A DNA stretch of 57,500 nucleotides, taken from NCBI RefSeq assembly GCF_004121075.1, contig NZ_RHLN01000020.1:1-57500 (forward strand). The letters are read 5' to 3'. Shown in pieces: positions 42,024-51,053 of this stretch; position 1 is the first letter of the stretch; every line of letters begins with the position of its first letter. The position numbers and the translations under genes are program-made. This DNA is from Lutibacter sp. HS1-25 (GTDB lineage Bacteria > Bacteroidota > Bacteroidia > Flavobacteriales > Flavobacteriaceae). The notes below the pieces were generated by a model. That model ran no database searches and was not told where the DNA came from. It saw nothing but the letters and a program-made list of their open reading frames with translations.

Positions 42024-43286
42024 TTAATTCACAGCTTTTTTTTCATTGTTTTCATTTGATTTATTGTTATTTAAGATAGCTCGAAGAGCATTCATATCAT
42101 CACTTACTTTTCTTTCAATTACACGAGCATAAATTTGAGTGGTTGCAATTTTTGTATGTCCTAACATTTTTGAAACTGTTTCAATGGGAACTCCATTGGT
42201 TAGGGTTACGGTAGTGGCAAAAGTATGACGTGCCATATGGAATGTTAGGTTTTTGGTGATGCCTGCTGCCTCAGCAATTTCTTTTAAGTATAAATTCAAC
42301 TTTTCATTGGTAATTACTGGAAAAAGTGTTCCTGATACTTCTGTCATCGGATGGTTTTCATATTTTATTAGTAGGTCCAATGATTTTTCTAATAAGGGAA
42401 CTTTGACAGGTGTTTTTGTTTTGTGTCTTTTTGTGATAATCCATTTATTTCCATCAATTCCTATGTGTACATTGTCTTTTGATAATTCCATAATATCAAT
42501 GTAGCTGATTCCGGTATAGCAACTGAATACAAATAAATCACGTACTCTTTCCAAGCGCTCAATAGGGAAGTGGTAGGTTTCTAAATTGGATAGTTCATTT
42601 TGAGAAAGAAATTCTCGTTGAGTTTTTTCGAAGGTTGGTTTCCATCTTATGAATGGGTCTTTAGGTAGCCATTCTAAATGGTAGGCGAGGGTCACCATTT
42701 TTCTAAAACGTTGAATGTGTTTCATTACGGTATTTTGTCCCATTGCTTTAGGGTGGCCATTAGGCCAATAATTATGAAGATAATTTTCAAAGTCACAAAT
42801 AAATTTATAGTCTAACTGATTTAAGTAAATATCTGTAGTTTTTCTTTTATGCTCTAAAAATTTTGTAACATAGTTTTCAGTGATTTCAAAGTTTCTGACA
42901 GTACCAGGAGCTAAAGTGTTTTTAATTTTATTAGAATGGTAATCTATTAAATTTAGAAGTGTTTTGTGGTTTTCTCCTTCGCCTAAAAAGGTTGATTTAA
43001 TTAGTTGTGCTGTAATTAATTTTTTTTGATTAAATAAATCTAAATGAATATTTTGCAGTTTAGCTTTTATTTGCTCAATAAATTGGTTTTGTTTTCTTGC
43101 TTTTTCACTATTACCCTTTAATCGAGATTTAGATTTATCCCAGTGGTCAATGTTAATTTTACGCTTTAAGCTAATATTTGCTCGTTTCTGATTAACAGTA
43201 ATTCTTGCAAATAATTCAGCTTCATTGTTTTTAGCACGCGAAGCATTAATCCAAATAAGGATTGAAAAAGTGTTTTGTGTTTTCAT
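42024..43286 (-). CDS. int: tyrosine-family site-specific integrase
   Basis: 420 residues. It has an N-terminal arm-binding region (ASRAKNNEAELFARITVNQK), a SAM-like core-binding domain (about 120-215) and a catalytic domain with H350, R353, H377 and nucleophile Y386 (FHMARHTFATT, MLGHTKIATTQIYARV). The usual first catalytic Arg is replaced in the TGISYIDIMEL box, a substitution seen in other Bacteroidota integrases. It starts 221 bp from the 3' end of a tRNA-Arg gene, which is the probable attachment site. Confidence 0.93.
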   Translation of the reverse strand: MKTQNTFSILIWINASRAKNNEAELFARITVNQKRANISLKRKINIDHWDKSKSRLKGNSEKARKQNQFIEQIKAKLQNIHLDLFNQKKLITAQLIKSTFLGEGENHKTLLNLIDYHSNKIKNTLAPGTVRNFEITENYVTKFLEHKRKTTDIYLNQLDYKFICDFENYLHNYWPNGHPKAMGQNTVMKHIQRFRKMVTLAYHLEWLPKDPFIRWKPTFEKTQREFLSQNELSNLETYHFPIERLERVRDLFVFSCYTGISYIDIMELSKDNVHIGIDGNKWIITKRHKTKTPVKVPLLEKSLDLLIKYENHPMTEVSGTLFPVITNEKLNLYLKEIAEAAGITKNLTFHMARHTFATTVTLTNGVPIETVSKMLGHTKIATTQIYARVIERKVSDDMNALRAILNNNKSNENNEKKAVN

Positions 43287-43355
43287 AGTTGTCGTCTTTT
43301 TAAGTTAAACTTTGTTTAAGACGAAAGTCAAATCAACTATGGTTTTTGGTCATTT

Positions 43356-43403
43356 GGTCAACAATGTTGACCGCGCAATTTTTTGTTGACCGATTTGTTG
43401 ACC
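43356..43403. repeat. TGTTGACC repeats upstream of the integrase
   Basis: Four copies of the octamer: GGTCAACA (43356-43363) and TGTTGACC at 43365-43372, 43384-43391 and 43396-43403. The first two form a palindrome with a single central base. The placement between integrase start and tRNA terminator fits integrase/excisionase arm sites or an operator controlling int. Confidence 0.6.
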
Positions 43404-43448
43404 AAATATATGAAATTAAATCAATTATAATGACAGTCTCAAAAATAA

Positions 43449-43482
43449 AAATCCTTGTAAAACATAGGATTTACAAGGATTT
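43449..43482 (-). terminator. terminator of the tRNA-Arg gene
   Basis: A 13-bp stem (AAATCCTTGTAAA / TTTACAAGGATTT, arms 43449-43461 and 43470-43482), followed on the minus strand by T-rich sequence, 25 bp after the tRNA 3' end. Confidence 0.85.
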
Positions 43483-43506
43483 GGTTTTATTTGATTGTTA
43501 ATCTAG

Positions 43507-43580
43507 TGACCTCGACAAGATTCAAACTTGTAACCTTCTGAGCCGTAATCAGATGCGCTATTCAGTTGCGCCACGAGGCC
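43507..43580 (-). tRNA. tRNA-Arg (anticodon ACG)
   Basis: A 74-nt tRNA on the minus strand. The acceptor stem pairs GGCCTCG (43580-43574) with CGAGGTC (43514-43508), discriminator A at 43507. The anticodon arm is TCTGA-TTACGGC-TCAGA, giving anticodon ACG, read as ICG for CGU/CGC/CGA. The T arm (ACAAG TTTGAAT CTTGT) and D arm (GCGC … GCGC) are complete. CCA is not encoded. The integrase gene lies on its 3' side, so the tRNA 3' half is the likely attachment core. Confidence 0.95.
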
Positions 43581-43593
43581 GTTTTAACGGGTG

Positions 43594-43622
43594 CAAATAT
43601 AATACTTTTTTACAATCTACAA
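43594..43622 (-). promoter_or_regulatory. promoter of the tRNA-Arg gene
   Basis: On the minus strand TTG (43622-43620), 18 bases, TATATTTG (43601-43594): a near-ideal Bacteroidota promoter ending 14 bases before the tRNA 5' end. It overlaps the last codons of the small upstream gene. Confidence 0.7.
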
Positions 43623-43766
43623 ACTATTTTTTGTAACAAAATATCGCCAACCTATAATTGCAAGCTGCCATTTTTTTGCTTTTGCCATATCTAGACCGCT
43701 TTTTGTAAAGCTTGGACAAACAAATTTGTTAACTTTTGCTAATATTTTATAGAATTTTTTTTTCAT
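43617..43766 (-). CDS. small conserved basic protein
   Basis: A 49-residue frame from ATG (43766-43764) to TAG (43617-43619). The sequence is basic and aromatic: KVNKFVCPSFTKSGLDMAKA in the middle, and it closes with GWRYFVTKNSL. I recognise the pattern of a short, widely conserved flavobacterial protein with a closing W/Y-R-Y-x-V-T-K-N-S/A-L; some homologues in databases carry unreliable names. The function is unknown. It lies between the tRNA-Arg promoter and the Na+/Ca2+ exchanger gene, which points the other way. Confidence 0.7.
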   Translation of the reverse strand: MKKKFYKILAKVNKFVCPSFTKSGLDMAKAKKWQLAIIGWRYFVTKNSL

Positions 43767-44008
43767 ATTTTAAAGATAATAAGTATCGAAAGTGTGTTTT
43801 TATTGTGTTTAAAATCAAAACATTAGTAATTTTTTGTTAAGAAAAAACCCATTAAAGTTACTAATTTAATACAATAATACTTCTTTTTTTACAAAATATA
43901 ACTTAAAGATGTTTTAATAAAAATGATGAATAAAAAACCAATTTCTTTTTATTTTTTTAACAATTATTTAGACGAATTTATTTCAAGTATATTTGTTAAA
44001 TTTTTTTT

Positions 44009-44944
44009 ATGAATTTATTATTTGTTATTTCAGGTTTATTACTATTGGTTTTAGGTGGTAATTGGTTATTAAAAGCAGCTGTTGGATTTTCACTTAGATT
44101 AAATATTCCTAAAATTGTAATTGGAATGACAGTTGTTTCTTTTGCAACTTCTTTGCCAGAATTAATTGTAAGTGTTAATTCAGCCTTAGAAGGGCACCCA
44201 GATCTTGCCTTAGGTAATGTAATAGGGTCTAATATTGCAAATTTAGGGTTGGTATTGGCGGTAACAATTTTAATCTCAACGATAAGTGTCGAGAAAAGTT
44301 TTTATAAAATTGATTGGCCTGTAATGATGATTGCTTCAATTTTATTGTATTTTTTTATTGCTTTTGATGGTGTGTTGCAGCGATATGAAGGCGTTATTTT
44401 GTTTTCTTTTTTAATTATCTTTTTAATTTATTTGTTAAAATATCAAACAAGTGCTGTTGTAGATGAATTACCTGAAGATGATGTTGAATTGCCTTTGTAT
44501 AAAGGTTTGATTTTTTTATTAATGGGCGGTGTTGCGCTTTGGGGAGGCTCAGAATTACTTATAAATGGTGCAGTTGGTATTGCGACCAAATACAATGTAA
44601 GTGAGCGTATTATAGGTATTACTATAGTTTCAATAGGTACAAGTATACCTGAGTTGGCGGCATCTGTAATTGCGGTAATAAAAAAGGAGAAAGCCATTTC
44701 ATTGGGAAACCTAATTGGTTCTAATGTGTTTAATATTTTAGCCGTTTTGGGTATTACTTCTATAATTATGCCAATAAAAGTAGTAGATCAAGGTTTGTTA
44801 ACAAATGATTTGTTGTGGATGCTGGGTTTTGCCATTATTGTTTTGCCATTAAATTTTATACCAGTTATGATGAAATTGAGCTGGAAAGAAGGTTTAATTT
44901 TAGCTTCATTATATATTTTATTTATAATAAATATGCTGAGTTAA
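44009..44944 (+). CDS. yrbG: sodium/calcium exchanger-like transporter
   Basis: A 311-residue CaCA-family antiporter. Two inverted repeats each hold the alpha-motif: GMTVVSFATSLPELIVSV … GNVIGSNIANLGLVLAV and GITIVSIGTSIPELAASV … GNLIGSNVFNILAVLGI. There are about ten membrane helices with an acidic loop (LPEDDVELPL) in the middle. It exchanges Na+ (or H+) for Ca2+. Single gene with its own terminator. Confidence 0.95.
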   Translation: MNLLFVISGLLLLVLGGNWLLKAAVGFSLRLNIPKIVIGMTVVSFATSLPELIVSVNSALEGHPDLALGNVIGSNIANLGLVLAVTILISTISVEKSFYKIDWPVMMIASILLYFFIAFDGVLQRYEGVILFSFLIIFLIYLLKYQTSAVVDELPEDDVELPLYKGLIFLLMGGVALWGGSELLINGAVGIATKYNVSERIIGITIVSIGTSIPELAASVIAVIKKEKAISLGNLIGSNVFNILAVLGITSIIMPIKVVDQGLLTNDLLWMLGFAIIVLPLNFIPVMMKLSWKEGLILASLYILFIINMLS

Positions 44945-44952
44945 TTACATAA

Positions 44953-44983
44953 AAAAAACACTGCCGTATAAGCAGTGTTTTTT
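44953..44983. terminator. bidirectional terminator
   Basis: A 12-bp stem (aaaaaacactgc / gcagtgtttttt) with A and T tracts on either side, between two convergent genes (exchanger and GSII). Confidence 0.9.
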
Positions 44984-45004
44984 AATTTATATAAAAGCTG
45001 TAAA

Positions 45005-46024
45005 TTATATTTTAGCTGTTTTAACAGTTTTAATAATTCTTGCAGCAATTTTGTAAGGATCACCGTTAGAAGCTGGTCTACGATCTTCTAACCAACCTTT
45101 CCATCCTTTTTGAACAGTAATAATTGGAATTCTAATTGAAGCTCCTCTATCTGAAATTCCGTAAGAGAAATCGTGAATAGAAGCAGTTTCATGTTTACCA
45201 GTTAAACGTTGATCGTTAAATGCACCATAAACAGCAATATGCTCAGCAGTAACAGGACGGAATGCTTCACAAATAGCTTCGTAAGTTTCTTTAGAACCAC
45301 AAGTTCTTAATGTAGTATTTGAGAAGTTTGCATGCATACCAGAACCATTCCAGTCAGTATCACCAAGTGGTTTTGGGTGGTATTCAATATAGTAACCGTG
45401 TTTTTCAGTCAATCTATCTAATAAATATCTAGCAATCCAGATTTCATCACCAGCTTTTTTAGCTCCTTTAGCAAATAATTGGAATTCCCATTGTCCACAA
45501 GCAACTTCTTGGTTAATACCTTCAAAGTTTAAACCAGCAGCGATACAAGCATCAGCATGTTCTTCAACTAAATCACGACCATGTGTATTTAAACCACCAA
45601 CTGAACAGTAGTACATACCTTGAGGTTTTGGATAACCACCTCTTGGGAAACCTAAAGGTAATTCAGTTTTAACATCCATAATAAAGTATTCTTGCTCAAA
45701 TCCAAACCAGAAATCATCATTGTCATCATCAATAGTAGCTCTACCGTTAGAAACGTGTGGAGTTCCATCAGGATTCATAACTTCAGTCATTACCAAATAT
45801 CCATTAATTCTTTCTGGATCAGGATAAATTGCAACTGGTTTTAAAACACAGTCAGAAGATCCACCTTCAGCTTGTTTTGTTGATGAACCATCAAAAGACC
45901 ATAATCCAATTTCTTCAAGTGTACCTTGGAAATTTTCGTGCTCTTCTACTTTTGTTTTACTTCTTAAGTTTTGGGTTGGTAAATAACCATCTAACCAAAT
46001 ATACTCTAATTTAATTTTAGCCAT
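45005..46024 (-). CDS. glnA: glutamine synthetase, type II (eukaryotic-like)
   Basis: A 339-residue GSII, which makes glutamine from glutamate, ammonia and ATP. The beta-grasp start (YIWLDGYLPTQNLRSKT), the WFGFEQEYFIMD metal/glutamate site, GINQEVACGQWEFQ and the SGMHANFSNTTLR ATP-binding region are visible. It is short compared with bacterial GSI (about 470) and matches the eukaryote-like enzyme found in Bacteroidota. It faces the GSIII gene across a 225-bp divergent region. Confidence 0.95.
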   Translation of the reverse strand: MAKIKLEYIWLDGYLPTQNLRSKTKVEEHENFQGTLEEIGLWSFDGSSTKQAEGGSSDCVLKPVAIYPDPERINGYLVMTEVMNPDGTPHVSNGRATIDDDNDDFWFGFEQEYFIMDVKTELPLGFPRGGYPKPQGMYYCSVGGLNTHGRDLVEEHADACIAAGLNFEGINQEVACGQWEFQLFAKGAKKAGDEIWIARYLLDRLTEKHGYYIEYHPKPLGDTDWNGSGMHANFSNTTLRTCGSKETYEAICEAFRPVTAEHIAVYGAFNDQRLTGKHETASIHDFSYGISDRGASIRIPIITVQKGWKGWLEDRRPASNGDPYKIAARIIKTVKTAKI

Positions 46025-46087
46025 ATTGTTTAAAATTTTAATAAAAAATAATCATTGTCTCGCAAAAATAATTATTTAAGGCTTATT

Positions 46088-46157
46088 ACCCTCATTTTTG
46101 GGGTATAAAATTTATAATGTATGTTATTTTTATAAATACCCTATTTTTTTTAGGGGT
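46088..46157. promoter_or_regulatory. paired inverted repeats between the two glutamine synthetase genes
   Basis: Two copies of ACCCT-N7-10-GGGGT: accctcatttttggggt at 46088-46104 and accctattttttttaggggt at 46138-46157. Their centres are about 51 bp apart, close to five turns of the helix, so a dimeric or tetrameric regulator could bind both on one face. A shared nitrogen control site for the divergent genes is likely by position. Confidence 0.5.
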
Positions 46158-46249
46158 AATTACAAAAAAGTGAAATAAAAAACCTAATATATTGAAAATT
46201 GTATTTTAAAAATCTTGTATCTTCGTATCCTAATAAATATTTATGTACT

Positions 46250-48436
46250 ATGTCGAGTTTACGTTTTAAAGCTATGGAGCTTGTTCAAAGCAGAAAACCA
46301 GTTGAAATTTTGGAGTTAAATAGGCGTTCAGAGTTGTTTGGTAAAAATGTGTTTAATGAAATAGCAATGCGTCAATATTTAACAAAAGAGGCATTTGAAG
46401 GCGTTATGAGTGCTATTGAGCTTGGTAAAAAAATTGATCGTAAAATTGCAAATCAGGTTTCTTCTTCTATGAAAGAATGGGCTTTGGCTAAGGGTGTTAC
46501 ACATTATACCCATTGGTTTCAGCCTTTAACTGGAGCAACTGCTGAAAAGCATGATGCTTTTTTTGAAACTATTGGGTCTAGTATGGCTATAGAAAAATTT
46601 GAAGGAAGTCAATTGGTTCAGCAAGAACCTGATGCCTCAAGTTTTCCTAATGGCGGAATTAGAAATACTTTTGAAGCTCGTGGTTATACTGCTTGGGATC
46701 CAACTTCGCCCGCATTTATTTATGGTACAACTTTATGTATTCCAACTATTTTTGTTTCATATACCGGCGAAGCACTAGATTATAAAACACCTTTATTAAG
46801 AGCTTTACACGCAGTTGATGCTGCTGCTACAGATGTTTGTAAATATTTCGATAAAAATGTAAAAAAGGTAACATCTTCATTGGGGTGGGAGCAAGAGTAT
46901 TTTTTAATTGATAAAGCTTTAGCAGCTAGTAGACCAGATATCAATTTAACAGGTAGAACTTTGTTAGGTCATTCTTCAGCAAAAGGCCAACAATTAGATG
47001 ATCACTATTTTGGATCTATTCCAACCAGAGCGCTAAATTTTATGCGAGATTTGGAAACAGAATGTATGCTGGTGGGGATTCCTGTAAAAACACGTCATAA
47101 TGAAGTGGCTCCAAATCAGTTTGAATTGGCACCAATTTATGAAGAAGCTAATTTGGCTGTTGATCACAATTCATTATTAATGGATATGATGGGACGTGTT
47201 GCTTCGCGTCATGATTTTAAAGTGTTGTTTCACGAAAAACCGTTTGAAGGAGTTAATGGTTCAGGTAAACATAACAATTGGTCTTTATCTACAGATACAG
47301 GTGTTAATTTGCTATCGCCAGGTAAAACTCCAATGAGTAATCTTCAATTTTTAACATTTTTTATCAATACCATTCAGGCTGTTTATAAATACGAAGATTT
47401 GTTAAGAGCATCAATAGCTTCAGCAAGTAACGATCATAGACTTGGTGCAAACGAGGCTCCACCTGCAATAATTTCGGTATTTATTGGAGAGCAATTAACC
47501 AATGTTTTAGAAGAATTAGAAGGTGTAACAAAGGGTAAATTATCTCCTGAAGAAAAAACGGATTTAAAGCTAAATGTTGTAGGTAAAATTCCTGATGTTT
47601 TACGTGATAATACCGATAGAAACAGAACTTCATCTTTTGCTTTTACAGGTAATAAATTTGAATTTAGAGCTGTAGGTTCAACAGCAAATTGTGCCAGTCC
47701 AATGACAGTTTTAAATACAATTGTGGCAAAACAATTGAAAGATTTTAAAAGTGAAGTTGATAAATTGATAGATGAAAAAGGACTTAAAAAGGATGAAGCA
47801 GTTTTTAATACTTTAAGAGAATACATCAAATCTTCTCGAAATATTTTATTTGAAGGCAATGGTTATAGTGAGGCTTGGGAAAAAGAAGCAAAAAAGCGTG
47901 GTTTAAGCAATAATAAAACCACACCAGAAGCTTTAAAAGCAAGAGTAACCAAAAAAGCAATTGATTTGTTTGAAGAAATGAATGTAATGAGTAAAATAGA
48001 AACAGAAGCTCGTTATGAAATTGAAATTGAGGAGTATACTTTGCGAATCCAAATTGAATCTAGAGTTTTGGGGGATATTGCAGGTAATCATATTGTACCA
48101 ACTGCTGTTCGTTACCAAAATATGTTAATTGAAAATGTAAGAGGTTTAAAAGAGATTTTTAATAATGATTTTGAAATTCACGCAAAAGAGCAAATAAAAT
48201 TAATTAAAGGTATTTCAGAACATATTGAAGCAATTCATTTAAAAATAGATGAAATGATCAATGCTCGTAAAAAAGCAAACAATTTAAAAGATGTTGTGAA
48301 AAAAGCAGAAATGTATTGCTTTGAAGTAAAACCATTTTTTGAAGAAATTAGGTATCATTGCGATAAATTGGAATTGATGGTTGATGATGAAATTTGGCCT
48401 TTAACTAAATACCGAGAACTTTTATTTACACGATAA
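46250..48436 (+). CDS. glnN: glutamine synthetase, type III
   Basis: 728 residues from the ATG at 46250, where MSSLRFKAMELVQ is the family start; the frame continues upstream to 46199, but that part is not conserved in pattern. The N-terminal domain has EVAPNQFEL, the GSIII signature around KTRHNEVAPNQFELAPI, with HEKPFEGVNGSGKHNNWS as ATP/metal region and NRTSSFAFTGNKFEFRAVGS near the active site. The long C-terminal helical region is typical of the dodecameric GSIII enzymes. It pairs with the divergent GSII gene. Confidence 0.96.
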   Translation: MSSLRFKAMELVQSRKPVEILELNRRSELFGKNVFNEIAMRQYLTKEAFEGVMSAIELGKKIDRKIANQVSSSMKEWALAKGVTHYTHWFQPLTGATAEKHDAFFETIGSSMAIEKFEGSQLVQQEPDASSFPNGGIRNTFEARGYTAWDPTSPAFIYGTTLCIPTIFVSYTGEALDYKTPLLRALHAVDAAATDVCKYFDKNVKKVTSSLGWEQEYFLIDKALAASRPDINLTGRTLLGHSSAKGQQLDDHYFGSIPTRALNFMRDLETECMLVGIPVKTRHNEVAPNQFELAPIYEEANLAVDHNSLLMDMMGRVASRHDFKVLFHEKPFEGVNGSGKHNNWSLSTDTGVNLLSPGKTPMSNLQFLTFFINTIQAVYKYEDLLRASIASASNDHRLGANEAPPAIISVFIGEQLTNVLEELEGVTKGKLSPEEKTDLKLNVVGKIPDVLRDNTDRNRTSSFAFTGNKFEFRAVGSTANCASPMTVLNTIVAKQLKDFKSEVDKLIDEKGLKKDEAVFNTLREYIKSSRNILFEGNGYSEAWEKEAKKRGLSNNKTTPEALKARVTKKAIDLFEEMNVMSKIETEARYEIEIEEYTLRIQIESRVLGDIAGNHIVPTAVRYQNMLIENVRGLKEIFNNDFEIHAKEQIKLIKGISEHIEAIHLKIDEMINARKKANNLKDVVKKAEMYCFEVKPFFEEIRYHCDKLELMVDDEIWPLTKYRELLFTR

Positions 48437-48467
48437 TAGCTTAAAAATAGCGTTATTGAGCATATAT

Positions 48468-48499
48468 AAAAACCGAATGAAAATTATCATTCGGTTTTT
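48468..48499 (+). terminator. rho-independent terminator of glnN
   Basis: A 13-bp stem (aaaaaccgaatga / tcattcggttttt) with a 6-base loop and a T tract, 31 bp after the glnN stop. Confidence 0.9.
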
Positions 48500-48525
48500 A
48501 GTTTTTTAAAGTGAAAAAGATAAAT

Positions 48526-48533
48526 TACTTTTG
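48526..48533 (+). promoter_or_regulatory. -7 box of purM
   Basis: TACTTTTG matches TAnnTTTG and lies 22 bases upstream of the ATG. A clear TTG at the -33 position was not found, so the call is tentative. Confidence 0.45.
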
Positions 48534-48555
48534 CAAAACAACAAATTAAAGAAGA

Positions 48556-49734
48556 ATGAGTTCAGAAGTCAGTAAAAGATACAGTCAAAGAGGTGTTTCG
48601 GCATCAAAAGAAGATGTGCACAATGCGATAAAAAATGTAGATAAAGGATTGTTTCCAAAGGCATTTTGCAAAATTGTACCCGATTATTTGACTGGCGATA
48701 AAGATTACTGCCTTATTATGCACGCTGATGGTGCAGGAACAAAATCGTCTTTAGCATATATGTACTGGAAAGAAACTGGAGATGTTTCTGTATGGAAAGG
48801 AATTGCTCAAGATGCTTTAATAATGAATATAGACGATTTGTTGTGTATTGGTGCAACAGACAATATTATGTTGTCTTCAACAATTGGTCGTAATAAAAAT
48901 GTTATTCCGGGTGAAGTTATTTCTGAAATTATAAATGGTACAGAAGAATTGTTACAAGACTTAAAAAGTTTTGGTGTTGAAATTCATTCAACTGGTGGTG
49001 AAACTGCGGATGTTGGAGATTTAGTACGTACTATAATTGTAGATTCTACGGTAACTGCCCGTATGAAACGAAGTGACGTTATTGACAATGCTAACATAAA
49101 ACCGGGTGATGTTATTGTTGGTTTGGCTTCTTTTGGTCAAGCAACTTATGAGAAAGAATACAATGGCGGAATGGGTTCTAACGGATTAACATCTGCACGT
49201 CATGATGTTTTTGGAAAGTATTTAGCAACTAAATATCCTGAAAGTTTTGATGCAGCTGTACCAAGTGAATTGGTGTACTCTGGTAATACAAATTTAACAG
49301 ATGCTGTTGAAAATTCGCCAATAAATGCTGGTAAATTGGTGCTTTCACCAACAAGAACTTATGCACCAATCATCAAAAAAATATTAGAAAACTACAATTC
49401 AAGTGACATTCACGGAATGGTGCATTGCAGTGGTGGAGCGCAAACCAAAATTTTACATTTTGTAGATAATGTACACATTGTAAAAGACAATATGTTTCCA
49501 ATTCCACCGCTATTTAAATTAATTCAAAATCAAAGTAAAACAGATTGGAAAGAAATGTACCAGGTGTTTAACTGTGGTCACAGAATGGAATTGTATGTTT
49601 CGCCAGAAATTGCAAATGATATTATTGAAATTTCTAAAAGTTTCAATGTCGATGCGCAAATTATTGGTAGGGTAGAGGCTTCAGCAACTAAAAAGTTGAC
49701 CATAAAAAGCGAATACGGACTTTTTGAATATTAG
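48556..49734 (+). CDS. purM: phosphoribosylformylglycinamidine cyclo-ligase (AIR synthetase)
   Basis: A 392-residue AIR synthetase, fifth step of purine synthesis. Visible are MHADGAGTKSSLAYMYW, the DDLLCIGATDNIMLSS block and GLASFGQATYEKEYNGGMGS (ATP/substrate loop). HSTGGETADVGD marks the conserved acidic metal region. It is longer than E. coli PurM (345) as usual in Bacteroidota, where the C-terminus is extended. Monocistronic with a hairpin before prfA. Confidence 0.95.
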   Translation: MSSEVSKRYSQRGVSASKEDVHNAIKNVDKGLFPKAFCKIVPDYLTGDKDYCLIMHADGAGTKSSLAYMYWKETGDVSVWKGIAQDALIMNIDDLLCIGATDNIMLSSTIGRNKNVIPGEVISEIINGTEELLQDLKSFGVEIHSTGGETADVGDLVRTIIVDSTVTARMKRSDVIDNANIKPGDVIVGLASFGQATYEKEYNGGMGSNGLTSARHDVFGKYLATKYPESFDAAVPSELVYSGNTNLTDAVENSPINAGKLVLSPTRTYAPIIKKILENYNSSDIHGMVHCSGGAQTKILHFVDNVHIVKDNMFPIPPLFKLIQNQSKTDWKEMYQVFNCGHRMELYVSPEIANDIIEISKSFNVDAQIIGRVEASATKKLTIKSEYGLFEY

Positions 49735-49756
49735 CTAAATTAAAAATGATAGGTTA

Positions 49757-49783
49757 AATAAATGCTTTTTAAAAGCATTTATT
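49757..49783 (+). terminator. hairpin after purM
   Basis: A 13-bp perfect inverted repeat (aataaatgctttt / aaaagcatttatt) around a single base. It lacks a strong T tract, so it may be a weak terminator or a stabilising hairpin. Confidence 0.55.
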
Positions 49784-49813
49784 GTTGTGCAATATTTTAT
49801 CAAGAAATTATTG

Positions 49814-49821
49814 TAATTTTG
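49814..49821 (+). promoter_or_regulatory. -7 box of prfA
   Basis: TAATTTTG, a perfect TAnnTTTG, 20 bases before the prfA ATG. The nearest TTG upstream is too far for ideal spacing. Confidence 0.5.
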
Positions 49822-49841
49822 CAATCCAATAAAAAAAGAAG

Positions 49842-50918
49842 ATGTTAGACAAGTTAAGAATTATAAAACAACGATTTGATGAGGTTTCTGATTTAATTAT
49901 CCAACCAGATATTATATCAGATCAAAAGCGCTACATCAAAATCAATAAAGAGTACAAAGATTTAACTGCTGTGATGAAAATTGGCGATGAGTATACAGCT
50001 TTGTTAAATAATATTGAAGAAGCTAAAGAAATTATTGCTGATGGTTCTGATGAAGAAATGACAGAAATGGCAAAAATTGAATTAGAAGAAGCTACTGTTC
50101 GTTTGCCGCAATTGGAAGAGAAAATTAAATTTATGCTTATTCCTAAAGATCCAGAAGATGCTAAAAACGTAATTGTTGAAATTAGAGCAGGTACTGGTGG
50201 AGATGAAGCAAGTATTTTTGCTGGAGATTTATACAGAATGTATAGCAAGTATTGTGCTGAAAAAGGTTGGCAAACTGAAGTTGAGGATATTAGTGAAGGA
50301 ACTTCAGGTGGATTTAAAGAGATTATTTTTAGTGTTACTGGTACTGATGTGTATGGTGATATGAAATTTGAATCTGGAGTACACCGTGTACAACGTGTGC
50401 CGCAAACTGAAACACAAGGTCGTGTGCATACATCTGCAGCAACGGTTATGGTACTTCCAGAAGCCGAAGAATTTGATGTTGAATTAAAACCTAGTGATAT
50501 ACGTACAGACTTCTTTTGTTCATCTGGACCAGGTGGTCAATCTGTAAATACAACTTATTCAGCAGTGCGTTTAACACATATTCCAACAGGTTTGGTTGCG
50601 CAATGTCAGGATCAAAAATCTCAACATAAAAACAAAGAGAAAGCTATGAAAGTATTGCGTTCTCGTTTGTACGAACAAGAATTAGAGAAAAAATTGGCTG
50701 CAGATTCTGCAAAAAGAAACTCTTTGGTTTCAAGTGGTGACCGTTCAGCAAAAATTAGAACTTATAATTATCCGCAAGGTCGTGTTACAGAACACCGAAT
50801 TGGTTTAACGTTATATGATTTATCAAACGTAATTAATGGTGATATTCATAGAATTGTTGAAGGATTGAAAGTTGCAGAAAATACTGAGAAATTAAAAGAA
50901 TTAGGTGAAGTTTTTTAA
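49842..50918 (+). CDS. prfA: peptide chain release factor 1
   Basis: 358 residues. The GGQ motif at 231-233 ([15 protein letters not shown]) hydrolyses peptidyl-tRNA. The tripeptide stop-codon anticodon PxT-type region ([20 protein letters not shown]) distinguishes it from RF2, and the length is typical. Monocistronic with its own terminator. Confidence 0.97.
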   Translation: MLDKLRIIKQRFDEVSDLIIQPDIISDQKRYIKINKEYKDLTAVMKIGDEYTALLNNIEEAKEIIADGSDEEMTEMAKIELEEATVRLPQLEEKIKFMLIPKDPEDAKNVIVEIRAGTGGDEASIFAGDLYRMYSKYCAEKGWQTEVEDISEGTSGGFKEIIFSVTGTDVYGDMKFESGVHRVQRVPQTETQGRVHTSAATVMVLPEAEEFDVELKPSDIRTDFFCSSGPGGQSVNTTYSAVRLTHIPTGLVAQCQDQKSQHKNKEKAMKVLRSRLYEQELEKKLAADSAKRNSLVSSGDRSAKIRTYNYPQGRVTEHRIGLTLYDLSNVINGDIHRIVEGLKVAENTEKLKELGEVF

Positions 50919-50941
50919 TTTATAATCACATAATTTAAAGC

Positions 50942-50974
50942 AAAAGCAAGAATGAAAATTCTTGCTTTTTTTGT
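50942..50974 (+). terminator. rho-independent terminator of prfA
   Basis: A 12-bp stem (aaaagcaagaat / attcttgctttt) with a gaaa tetraloop and a T tract, 24 bp after the stop. Confidence 0.95.
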
Positions 50975-51018
50975 TTTATAAATCAACTAATTAAGGCTTC
51001 AAATTAAAACAATCAATG

Positions 51019-51026
51019 TATATTTG
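51019..51026 (+). promoter_or_regulatory. -7 box of the ABC-F gene
   Basis: TATATTTG, a perfect -7 box, 28 bases before the ATG. A matching -33 TTG was not found. Confidence 0.5.
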
Positions 51027-51053
51027 CCGCTTTCAAAATAAAAATTTAGACCA

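Noticed and set aside
1394-43500. Search for a second tRNA-Arg 3' end copy as the far attachment site
   Set aside because: Reading by eye I found no second copy of the tRNA 3' half; the boundary may be outside the window.
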